DNA of 64,000 bases from positions 1-64,000 of the forward strand of contig CAUTYZ010000009.1 of NCBI GenBank assembly GCA_963543015.1, read 5' to 3'. The notes beneath the pieces were generated by a model. The model had not been told where the DNA came from, made no database searches, and was given only the letters and a program-made list of their open reading frames with translations. Origin of the DNA: Alloscardovia sp963543015 (lineage in GTDB: Bacteria; Actinomycetota; Actinomycetes; Actinomycetales; Bifidobacteriaceae). The stretch's first letter is position 1; the number at the start of each line of letters is the position of its first letter. A program made the position numbers and the translations under genes. This document shows, one piece after another, positions 44,781 through 52,327 of this stretch.

Positions 44781-46316
44781 ATGACAGAAAACACAATTAT
44801 CGAAATCGCAGACTCACTCACTTCTACGAATTCGTTCCTCAATGAACATTCTGATGTTCTTCTTGATGAGCGTGTAGGCGAAGAAGCTGCGCAAGAAGTT
44901 CAAGGTCTCTTTGGCGAGCAGACATGGGAAGAGCGTGAAGGGCGAAATAAGCTTCGTCACGTGGAAGGTCTGGGCGAACTTCAGGACATTACTGAAGTTG
45001 AGTATCGTAAGGTTCGTCTGGAAAAAGTCGTCCTTGTGGGCGTGTGGTCAAGCAGGGAAACGACTCTTCAGCAGGCTGAAGAATCCTTGCGTGAACTTGC
45101 AGCATTGGCGAGAACTGCTGGTGCTGAAGTAATGGATGGAGTATTGCAGCATCGCATGCGTCCGGATAAAGCAACGTATATCGGCTCTGGTAAGGCTCAA
45201 GAAGTGGCAGGAATTGTCGCGGCAACTGAGTCCGATACTATTATCGTCGATGCAGATCTGCCTCCTAGCCAGCGTCGTGCGCTGGAAGATGTGACACGAG
45301 TGCACGTGGTTGATCGAACTGCGGTCATTCTTGATATTTTCGCTCAGCATGCGACCAGTCGTGAGGGTAAGGCTCAAGTTGAGCTTGCTCAAATGGAATA
45401 CATGCTTCCTCGTTTGCGTGGTTGGGGTGGATCACTGTCTCGTCAGGCTGGCGGTCAGGCTGCTGGTCAGGCGGGTGGTATTGGTTCACGCGGTCCTGGT
45501 GAAACGAAAATTGAAATGGATCGTCGTGTCATTCGTACCCGAATGGCGAAATTACGCAAACAAATTGAGCAAATGGCACCTTCACGTGAAGTTAAGCGCG
45601 GATCTCGCCGTCGTCAAGGTTTGCCAACTGTTGCAGTCGTAGGATATACGAACGCGGGAAAGTCCTCGTTGATTAATCGTTTGACAGGCTCGGCAGAATT
45701 GGTCGAAAATGCATTATTTGCGACTTTGGATACTGCTGTGCGCGGAACGAAAACTGCTGAGGGGCGTAGTTTTACGTATGTTGATACTGTCGGATTCGTT
45801 CGCAAACTCCCAACTCAGCTCGTTGAAGCATTCAAATCGACGCTGGAAGAAGTGGCTCAATCTCATGTTATTGTCCATGTCGTTGATGCATCTTACCCAG
45901 ATCCGTTCTCGCAAATTGATGCTGTGAATGAAGTTTTGGAAGATATTGATTCTATCCAAGGAATGCCAACGGTCATCGTCTTCAACAAGATTGATCGCAT
46001 TGATGAATTGGCTCTTGATCGATTGAAAAATCTTGCTCCTGACGCGTTCTTCGTTTCGGCAGCTACGGGTGAAGGCATCAATGAATTAAATGCGTACGTT
46101 CAGTTACTTTTGCCAAAACCTGAAGTGCGAGTAGAGACTGTCGTCCCATACGTTAACGGTAATTTGATCTCTCAAGCGCGCGAATTTGGCACAATCGAAA
46201 CCATTGATTACCGCGAAGACGGCGTGTATATCGTGTGCGAGGTCGATAGTGCGCTCGCTGCGGCACTCATTGCGGTTGGGAGTGGGGAGTCAGAAGCTGA
46301 CGTAGTGGGGAAGTAA
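44781..46316 (+). CDS. hflX: Ribosome-associated GTPase HflX
   Basis: About 511 residues from ATG 44781 (preceded by AAAGGTGAT); an upstream in-frame ATG at 44721 would give 531 and cannot be ruled out. The N-terminal HflX domain (LRELAALARTAGAEVMDGVLQHRMRPDKATYIGSGKAQE) is followed by the G domain: G1 VGYTNAGKSSLINRL, G3 DTVGFVRKLP, G4 NKID. The glycine-rich RQAGGQAAGQAGGIGSRGPGETK loop is characteristic. HflX splits stalled ribosomes under stress in other bacteria. Confidence 0.95.
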   Translation: MTENTIIEIADSLTSTNSFLNEHSDVLLDERVGEEAAQEVQGLFGEQTWEEREGRNKLRHVEGLGELQDITEVEYRKVRLEKVVLVGVWSSRETTLQQAEESLRELAALARTAGAEVMDGVLQHRMRPDKATYIGSGKAQEVAGIVAATESDTIIVDADLPPSQRRALEDVTRVHVVDRTAVILDIFAQHATSREGKAQVELAQMEYMLPRLRGWGGSLSRQAGGQAAGQAGGIGSRGPGETKIEMDRRVIRTRMAKLRKQIEQMAPSREVKRGSRRRQGLPTVAVVGYTNAGKSSLINRLTGSAELVENALFATLDTAVRGTKTAEGRSFTYVDTVGFVRKLPTQLVEAFKSTLEEVAQSHVIVHVVDASYPDPFSQIDAVNEVLEDIDSIQGMPTVIVFNKIDRIDELALDRLKNLAPDAFFVSAATGEGINELNAYVQLLLPKPEVRVETVVPYVNGNLISQAREFGTIETIDYREDGVYIVCEVDSALAAALIAVGSGESEADVVGK

Positions 46317-46344
46317 CCCTTGGCATTTCTATTGTGATGGTGAG

Positions 46345-46380
46345 AATGGTATCGAGAATTATATGATCGATACCATTTTT
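46345..46380 (+). terminator. Rho-independent terminator after hflX
   Basis: AATGGTATCG (46345-46354) pairs with CGATACCATT (46368-46377), followed by five T. Confidence 0.85.
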
Positions 46381-46536
46381 ATAAGAAGTGCAAAGCTGAA
46401 TTTCGGCTCAGTCTATGTTGAACATATGAATGGAATGGCATGAGACCGTGGGTATCATGCTTCAAGCGAAGTTTACATTTTCGAATATTTCGAATAATAT
46501 AAAAGTATTAAGTAAATGGACACAATGGAGCACACT

Positions 46537-47055
46537 ATGGTTACTCGCGATCGGAGTCGTTCTACATATTTGCCTGGCGATGTGGCTGAGCGTCAGCAAT
46601 TAGCTGATATTAAAGAACTGCTGATGAAGTCTGAGCAAGCAGCAGCTGATGAGCGATTTGATGAGATGATTTCTCATGGTGATTTTCCTCTTCCGGTGCT
46701 ATCTGTACCTGGAGAGTCATCTCCAATTCCTCTCACTCCAGAGCTTGCTCGCGTTCTACTTGATGCAGCGACGCAATTGCTCAAGGGGCGGGGAGTGACA
46801 ATAATTCCTCGCGATATGAAGATGACTACTCAAGAAGCTGCTGATCTTCTTGGAATGTCTCGGCCGACTTTTGTGAAAATTTTAGAAGCGGGTGAAATTG
46901 CTTATGAAAAGGTTGGGCGACATCGTCGAGTGCAGCTTGCTGATGTGCTTGCATATCAAGATGTCCAGCATGGCCGCGTGATGAGCGCGTTGGAATCACT
47001 TGCTGAAGATGAAGATCCTCTGGCCACTGTCGATAATCCACTTATACAATCCTAA
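46537..47055 (+). CDS. Excisionase-like HTH antitoxin candidate
   Basis: 172 residues from ATG 46537 (GGAG at 46527-46530); in-frame ATGs at 46516 and 46525 lack a site. The C-terminal half has an excisionase-type helix-turn-helix, MTTQEAADLLGMSRPTFVKILEAGEIAYEKVGRHRRVQLADVLAY. It is 12 bp upstream of a PIN-domain gene. By analogy with similar pairs it should repress its own promoter and neutralise the toxin; that is inference. Confidence 0.8.
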   Translation: MVTRDRSRSTYLPGDVAERQQLADIKELLMKSEQAAADERFDEMISHGDFPLPVLSVPGESSPIPLTPELARVLLDAATQLLKGRGVTIIPRDMKMTTQEAADLLGMSRPTFVKILEAGEIAYEKVGRHRRVQLADVLAYQDVQHGRVMSALESLAEDEDPLATVDNPLIQS

Positions 47056-47067
47056 GTAGGTGGATGA

Positions 47068-47637
47068 ATGAGTCTTGGCGTTTTCTTTGATACGTGTGCA
47101 CTCTATGGTGAAGTGGTGTGTTGCCTTACTCTTCGCCTAGCTGAAGCTCGTGTATTTGTGCCATATTGGTCTGAAGATGTCTTGCAGGAGCTGGAGAAGA
47201 ATCTTGTGATTCGCATTGATAAGCAGAAAGCGCATAGACGTGTTGAGGTGATGCGTTCATTTTTTCCGGATTCGTTAGTGGAAGATTATGAGCATCTTGT
47301 AGGCGTCATGGAATGTGACGAAAAGGATAGGCATGTGTTGGCTGCTGCTTATCGGTCTCCAGCAGATACACTGGTGACTTTTAATGTGAAGGATTTTCCT
47401 GATAAAGCTTTACGGACGGTGGGTATAGAAGTCAAAACTCCTGATGAATTTATGCTGGATGTTACAGATTTATATCCATCGGTTATGGCTCGTGTATGTT
47501 ATCAGGCCCTTGCCTCGTATAAAAGGAATCCACAAACTCCCATAGATTTAGCGACAATACTTACGAGGTCGGGGCTACCTCATTCCGCTTCGGAAATCTA
47601 TCCGCTTGTGTCAACGTTATATGAGAATTTGGAGTGA
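47068..47637 (+). CDS. PIN-domain ribonuclease, toxin candidate
   Basis: 189 residues. The fold start MSLGVFFDTCALYG carries the first conserved acidic residue, with further candidates in VMECDEKDRHVLAAAY and FNVKDFPD, the usual spacing of PIN domains. A C-terminal helical region of 60 residues follows. PIN toxins cleave RNA. AGGTGG precedes the ATG. With the HTH gene it forms a likely type II toxin-antitoxin operon between hflX and ldh. Confidence 0.8.
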   Translation: MSLGVFFDTCALYGEVVCCLTLRLAEARVFVPYWSEDVLQELEKNLVIRIDKQKAHRRVEVMRSFFPDSLVEDYEHLVGVMECDEKDRHVLAAAYRSPADTLVTFNVKDFPDKALRTVGIEVKTPDEFMLDVTDLYPSVMARVCYQALASYKRNPQTPIDLATILTRSGLPHSASEIYPLVSTLYENLE

Positions 47638-47810
47638 GTGTTCAGTAGTAAATACTTCGTTGTGTTAGGTGTTTCTTCGCGTGACCTCTGTCACAATTCC
47701 TCTCTCATGCCTCGATTTCGTAGGGTGCTTTAGGTAATCTGGATATGTACAAATTTTCTCGGGGCAATTTTCCCCATTTCAAGAAAATCATTGGAAAGAA
47801 GGAATATACA

Positions 47811-48773
47811 ATGGCAGTTTCGCCAGTAAAGCCAACTAAGCTTGCTATCGTCGGTGCAGGTGCTGTAGGTTCAACAATTGCTTTTGCTGCTGCACAGCGC
47901 GGTATCGCACGTGAAATCGTGCTCGAGGATATCAATATGAAGCGCGTTGACGCTGAAGTCCTCGATATGCAGCACGGTTCTAGCTTCTATCCAACTGTTT
48001 CTATCAGCGGTTCTGATGATCCAGAAATCTGCCGCGATGCTGATGTAGTTGTCATCACAGCAGGTGCTCGCCAGCAGCCAGGACAGACTCGTCTTGAGCT
48101 CGCAGGTGCAACTATTAACATTATGAAGTCCATCATTCCAAACTTGGTTAAGGTGGCTCCAAATGCTATTTACATTCTTATTACCAACCCAGTAGACGTT
48201 GTAACTCAGGTTGCTTTGAAGCTTTCGGGCTTGCCAGCAAACCAGATGTTCGGTTCTGGTACCAACCTCGATTCCGCACGTCTTCGTTTCCGTATCGCTG
48301 AGCAGACTGGTGTAAACGTTAAGAACGTTCACGCTTACATCGCTGGTGAACACGGTGACTCTGAAGTTGCTTTGTGGTCTTCCGCAACAATTGGTGGCGT
48401 TCCAATGCTCGAATGGAAGGAACTCGAAGGTCACGCACCTTTGACTGCTGAAGTTCGTGAACAGATCCACCAGGACGTCAAGAACGCAGCATACAAGATT
48501 ATCGAAGGTAAGGGTGCAACTAACTACGCAATTGCTATGTCTGCAGTTGATATCGTAGAGTCCATCTTGAAGGATTCTAACCGTATCCTTCCTGTATCTT
48601 CTCTCTTGGATGACTTCCACGGAATTTCTGATGTCTGCATGTCTGTACCAAGCGTTCTCAACCGCGAAGGTGTTAACACTCGTTTGAACACTCCACTGAG
48701 TGCAGATGAGCTTGCAGCATTGACTCGCTCTGCAGAAACATTGCGTGCTTCTGCTGCAGAATTCGGTTTCTAA
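47811..48773 (+). CDS. ldh: L-lactate dehydrogenase
   Basis: 320 residues, the usual length of bifidobacterial LDH. The NAD site is KLAIVGAGAVGSTIAFA, followed by NPVDVVTQVALKLSG, the catalytic His in GEHGDSEVALWS, and later motifs. It reduces pyruvate to lactate, regenerating NAD in the bifid shunt; FBP activation is typical for the family. ATG 47811 follows GAAGGAA. Codon use is strongly biased, as expected of a highly expressed gene. The 173-bp upstream gap has a small GGGG/CCCC hairpin. Confidence 0.96.
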   Translation: MAVSPVKPTKLAIVGAGAVGSTIAFAAAQRGIAREIVLEDINMKRVDAEVLDMQHGSSFYPTVSISGSDDPEICRDADVVVITAGARQQPGQTRLELAGATINIMKSIIPNLVKVAPNAIYILITNPVDVVTQVALKLSGLPANQMFGSGTNLDSARLRFRIAEQTGVNVKNVHAYIAGEHGDSEVALWSSATIGGVPMLEWKELEGHAPLTAEVREQIHQDVKNAAYKIIEGKGATNYAIAMSAVDIVESILKDSNRILPVSSLLDDFHGISDVCMSVPSVLNREGVNTRLNTPLSADELAALTRSAETLRASAAEFGF

Positions 48774-48879
48774 ACTGAAAATATACATCTGCAGAGTACT
48801 TGGGCATTTTGTCTTCACGCGGCTTGTAGGCTTGTATGAGGGTGAGTGCTCAAGTACTGCAGGTGTTTAAATGCAATAA

Positions 48880-48912
48880 AATGAGGGAATGGCCAGTGGT
48901 CATTCCCTCATT
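48880..48912. terminator. Bidirectional terminator between ldh and lexA
   Basis: AATGAGGGAATG pairs perfectly with CATTCCCTCATT and continues inward with GG/CC. It lies between convergent genes ldh (+) and lexA (-). Confidence 0.85.
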
Positions 48913-48957
48913 GTGTATGTTCTTCGTTTAGGGTATACGTTAGCAAACGAAGAAGTC

Positions 48958-49782
48958 TTAAATTTTCCTCAAAACTGTGACCACTTTACCCATAATGGTG
49001 GCATAAGTGCCATCAATTGGGGAGTAGGCAGGATTATGCGGCATAAGCCACACGTGGCCATTCTCCTTGCGGAACGTCTTTACGGTCGCTTCGTCATCCA
49101 AGAGTGCGGCAACGATATCGCCGTTAGTAGCAGTAGATTGCTCGCGAATGACGACGAAATCGCCATCGCAAATAGCGGCATCAATCATCGAATCGCCATG
49201 AACTTCCAGCATGAAAAGATTACCTTCTCCGGTAAGGCGCTGAGGAAGACGCATAACGTCGTCGACGTGCTGCTCCGCGGTGATAGGAGTACCTGCGGCG
49301 ATGCGTCCGACGAGTGGAATGTCGTGTGACTGAGCAATGGATTCGCTTACTTCACCGCTGTCCAAGTCGCTATCGACTTGCGAAGAAGGGAAGTAGTAGA
49401 TGTCAGCTGGCTTGTGGGAGGATGATGAGCGTGAATTTGATGTGCGGTCGTCAGTATGAGCGCGAGAATGTGCGGAAGGCTCTGATGGTTCTTCGGCAGT
49501 AATTTCTGTCGTTTCAATGAGTTCAATTGCTCGACCCTTTCCTGCATTGACGCGTAAGAGTCCATGGTCTTGAAGACTTTGAATTTGATGCTTGACAGAC
49601 GAGGGGCTCTTGAGGCCTACAAGATCTCCAATCTCGCGCAGAGTAGGGGCAAAACCATGCTCTGCAATGTGAGTGCGAATAGCCTCGTATACCTGATACT
49701 GGCGAGGTGACGTTAATCCAAGCTGTGCTGCTCGGTCTTTGTCAAAATCCTTGCGAGAATCCTGAATTGACGTAGTGCTCAT
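48958..49782 (-). CDS. lexA: LexA, SOS repressor
   Basis: 274 residues. The N-terminal winged helix (LTSPRQYQVYEAIRTHIAEHGFAPTLREIG) is followed by a 75-residue Ser/Thr/Asp-rich linker. The C-terminal S24 peptidase has the self-cleavage site A-G (GRIAAGTPI), catalytic Ser in VHGDSMIDAA and Lys in DDEATVKTF. RecA-activated cleavage derepresses SOS genes. SD GGAAGGA precedes ATG 49782. It is transcribed divergently from the LysM gene, with shared SOS boxes. Confidence 0.95.
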   Translation of the reverse strand: MSTTSIQDSRKDFDKDRAAQLGLTSPRQYQVYEAIRTHIAEHGFAPTLREIGDLVGLKSPSSVKHQIQSLQDHGLLRVNAGKGRAIELIETTEITAEEPSEPSAHSRAHTDDRTSNSRSSSSHKPADIYYFPSSQVDSDLDSGEVSESIAQSHDIPLVGRIAAGTPITAEQHVDDVMRLPQRLTGEGNLFMLEVHGDSMIDAAICDGDFVVIREQSTATNGDIVAALLDDEATVKTFRKENGHVWLMPHNPAYSPIDGTYATIMGKVVTVLRKI

Positions 49783-49834
49783 AAGTGTCCTTCCATATGC
49801 TCTCTATCACTCTATCGTGAAAATTCCGTAAAAG

Positions 49835-49848
49835 CAAACAGATGTTCG
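49835..49848. promoter_or_regulatory. SOS box 1 (LexA operator)
   Basis: CAAACAGATGTTCG matches the actinobacterial consensus CGAAC-N4-GTTCG with one mismatch. It is 53 bp upstream of the lexA start on the minus strand. Confidence 0.65.
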
Positions 49849-49867
49849 AAAAACGAGTTGAATTAGT

Positions 49868-49881
49868 CGAACATATGTGCG
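49868..49881. promoter_or_regulatory. SOS box 2 (LexA operator)
   Basis: CGAACATATGTGCG: one mismatch in the right half-site; 33 bp from box 1. Confidence 0.65.
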
Positions 49882-49887
49882 ATGATT

Positions 49888-49901
49888 AGAACAAATGTTC
49901 G
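49888..49901. promoter_or_regulatory. SOS box 3 (LexA operator)
   Basis: AGAACAAATGTTCG: one mismatch in the left half-site; 20 bp from box 2 and 22 bp before the LysM gene start. Confidence 0.7.
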
Positions 49902-49922
49902 AAAGAAAGTGACGGTAGGGAA

Positions 49923-50270
49923 ATGGCTTACACAATGAATACCAATGCACGTACTTCTTCACGTAATAATCGTCGAGAAGAAACAGCTCCACGTGTGGCT
50001 CGTCGTCGCAAGATTGCGATCTGGGCAGCTCTTGTAGCTGTCGTGAGTGCAGGTGCTTTTATGTACATACCACAGGCAACTGCTCAGTCAGAAGTTATCA
50101 GCACTGTTAGCTACACGGTTCAGCCAAATGACACTTTGTGGGAGTATGCGATGCGAATCACTCCAGCAGGTGGGGATGTGTATGACACCATGGCTCAGAT
50201 CAAGCGCATTAACCACATGGACTCGGATCAATTGACGGCAGGACAGACACTTCTTGTGCCAGAAGCATAG
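49923..50270 (+). CDS. LysM membrane protein, SOS-induced division inhibitor candidate
   Basis: 115 residues: basic N-terminus, one membrane segment (about 30-50), and a C-terminal LysM domain (VSYTVQPNDTLWEYAMRITP ... LTAGQTLLVPEA). Small LysM proteins divergent from lexA include YneA of Bacillus and Rv2719c of Mycobacterium, which block division during SOS. Position, architecture and the SOS boxes support the same role here, but not proven. TAGGGA precedes ATG 49923. Confidence 0.85.
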   Translation: MAYTMNTNARTSSRNNRREETAPRVARRRKIAIWAALVAVVSAGAFMYIPQATAQSEVISTVSYTVQPNDTLWEYAMRITPAGGDVYDTMAQIKRINHMDSDQLTAGQTLLVPEA

Positions 50271-50290
50271 TATCTGTTATTGTGAGATGC

Positions 50291-50743
50291 ATGCATTGTC
50301 CTTTTTGCCAAAGTGCTGATACAAAAGTTATAGATACCCGAGTAAGTGATGATGGGTACTCCATTCGACGCCGTCGTGAATGTACGGTGTGCTCGAAGCG
50401 GTTTACTACACAGGAATCAATGGTGCTTGTTGTGGTAAAGCGTGATGGAAGTGCTGAACCGTTCAATCGCGAAAAGGTTATCTCTGGTGTGCGTAAAGCA
50501 TGCAAGGGACGTCCGATTGAGGAAGAATCACTTAAGCAGCTTGGAATTCAAGTCGAGCGTGACCTGCGTGCACGCGGTGTAGCAGAAGTGAAAGCGGAAG
50601 AGGTTGGTCTTGCCATCCTTGAGCCACTTCGACAGCTCGATGAAGTGGCATATATGCGCTTTGCGTCTGTGTATCAAAACTTCAGTACGCTGGATGATTA
50701 CGCCACTGCAATTGAAGCGTTACGTGAGCCTCGAGATAACTAG
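50291..50743 (+). CDS. nrdR: Transcriptional repressor NrdR
   Basis: 150 residues from ATG 50291, giving the canonical start MHCPFC; a GTG at 50282 in frame would add three residues. The zinc ribbon is CPFC...CTVCSKRF, followed by an ATP-cone (VKRDGSAEPFNREKVISGVRKAC). NrdR senses ATP/dATP and represses ribonucleotide reductase genes; none is in this window. The gene sits 20 bp after the LysM gene, so SOS could affect it by readthrough. Confidence 0.95.
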   Translation: MHCPFCQSADTKVIDTRVSDDGYSIRRRRECTVCSKRFTTQESMVLVVVKRDGSAEPFNREKVISGVRKACKGRPIEEESLKQLGIQVERDLRARGVAEVKAEEVGLAILEPLRQLDEVAYMRFASVYQNFSTLDDYATAIEALREPRDN

Positions 50744-51052
50744 GCGTCTGACTGAGACGTGCTTAGATCCGCATAAATCAACATAGATTTGCTCAGGTTC
50801 ACCTGAGTCGCGACAATGAAATCGCGGTTGTTCGGTGATGGCAGCGATGCCATAGAAATGTGTGTGGGAGCTTAGCTCCAGAGTTTGTGACACATTTCAC
50901 CTAGCATAAAACGATATAAAAAATGGGCGAGATGAATAATCTCGCCCATGCGTACATACGTACGTCACATGATTTTCTCAGCGCAATCGAGAAGTCATGT
51001 CATGCGACTTTCACGGTAGTATCACCATTACTCTGTCGCGCTGCTTACTTCT
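50744..51052. other. Intergenic region between nrdR and serA with small hairpins
   Basis: 309 bp without a gene. It contains CTCAGG/CCTGAG (50792-50807) and CGCGA/TCGCG (50809-50826) stems, a possible nrdR terminator, and the stronger hairpin listed separately. Confidence 0.5.
50918..50950 (-). terminator. Terminator hairpin for serA
   Basis: ATGGGCGAGAT (50924-50934) pairs perfectly with ATCTCGCCCAT (50940-50950), loop of five. Read on the minus strand it is followed by a run of T. It is about 100 bp past the serA stop. Confidence 0.75.
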
Positions 51053-52318
51053 TTACTTCATGACGTGCACTCGAATAGTTCCTGGAATATTACGGACAGC
51101 ATCAAGATCTTCGTCTGTAAGAGTTCCAGCGATATCTGTGACCACATAGCCCAAATCGTTTTCTGTAGACAATGCCTGAGAAACGATATTGAGATTCTTT
51201 GCAGAAAGGACATTATTCAGCTGTGCCAAAATACCCGGAAGATTCGTGTGCAAGTGCGAAATGCGAGTAATTGTTGGCTCGGCTTGACCGTCAAACCCAT
51301 TCCCAGCAAGGGAATCAATATCAAGGCTACGCTTACGCTCGTTACGACCAGCCACATTCAAGTTAGGGAAGTTTACAGACAAGGAAGTATTTCCATCAGT
51401 CCAGTACTCATAAAGCTTGTGTGATACGAACTCACCGATAGCCTTTTGAGCTTCCAAGGTGGAACCGCCCACATGAGGGGTCAAAATAACATTCGCGATT
51501 TCAGTCAAAGGAGTAGAGAATTCATCGCCCACAGATTTAGGTTCAGTAGGGAAGACGTCTACTGCAGCACCGCTCAAGTGTCCAGATTTCAAGTGGTTAT
51601 ACAAGGCGTCAACATCGATGATAAAGCCACGAGACAAGTTCATGAAAACAGCATCCTGCTTCATCATACTGAAATACTTTTCGCCAAAGAGACCGGAGTT
51701 AGACTTGCGACCATCGACGTGCAAAGTAACAGCATCAGAGATGCGAAGCAGCTCTTCCATGGAATTCATACGAGTAGCGTTGCCTAAAGCAAGCTTCTCC
51801 TCGATGTCATAGAAGACGACGTTCATGCCCAAAGCCTCAGCAAGGATGGAAACCTGTGAGCCGATATTGCCATAACCGATAATGCCGAGTGTCTTGCCGC
51901 GCACTTCGTGAGACTTCTTCGCGGTTTTATCCCACGTATGCTCACGAATAGACAAGGTATGCTCAGGAACGCGACGCATAAGAGCGATAATGTCAGAAAT
52001 GACAAGCTCCATAACCGAGCGCGTATTCGAGTAAGGAGCATTAAAAACAGCTACACCGTGACGAGCTGCATAGTCCAAATCCACTTGATTCGTGCCGATA
52101 GAGAAGCATCCCACAGTGCTTACCCATGGGCATGCTTCCAAAACGCGAGACGTTACATTCGTTTTCGAGCGAACGCCGAGCAAATCGACATCCTGCAAAG
52201 CTGCAATCAGCTCATCCTCATCAAGCGCACCCTGCGCAACTTCGACGTCAATTCCCTTGCTGCGCAAGAAATCAGCCGCAGTAGGGTGAATATTTTCTAA
52301 AAGAAGTGCCTTAACCAT
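51053..52318 (-). CDS. serA: D-3-phosphoglycerate dehydrogenase
   Basis: 421 residues. The Rossmann motif is TLGIIGYGNIGSQVSILA; the catalytic dyad region includes ILTPHVGGSTLEAQ. From about residue 345 an ACT domain (RISHLHTNLPGILAQLNNVLSA...) follows, which usually binds serine for feedback inhibition. It oxidises 3-phosphoglycerate, the first step of serine synthesis. No strong ribosome site is visible before ATG 52318. The 9-bp gap to helD's stop suggests a minus-strand helD-serA unit. Confidence 0.93.
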   Translation of the reverse strand: MVKALLLENIHPTAADFLRSKGIDVEVAQGALDEDELIAALQDVDLLGVRSKTNVTSRVLEACPWVSTVGCFSIGTNQVDLDYAARHGVAVFNAPYSNTRSVMELVISDIIALMRRVPEHTLSIREHTWDKTAKKSHEVRGKTLGIIGYGNIGSQVSILAEALGMNVVFYDIEEKLALGNATRMNSMEELLRISDAVTLHVDGRKSNSGLFGEKYFSMMKQDAVFMNLSRGFIIDVDALYNHLKSGHLSGAAVDVFPTEPKSVGDEFSTPLTEIANVILTPHVGGSTLEAQKAIGEFVSHKLYEYWTDGNTSLSVNFPNLNVAGRNERKRSLDIDSLAGNGFDGQAEPTITRISHLHTNLPGILAQLNNVLSAKNLNIVSQALSTENDLGYVVTDIAGTLTDEDLDAVRNIPGTIRVHVMK

Positions 52319-52327
52319 ATCATCATT

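Noticed and set aside
47871..48818. 315-codon open frame antisense to ldh
   Set aside because: Same effect in another highly expressed gene; no recognisable protein.
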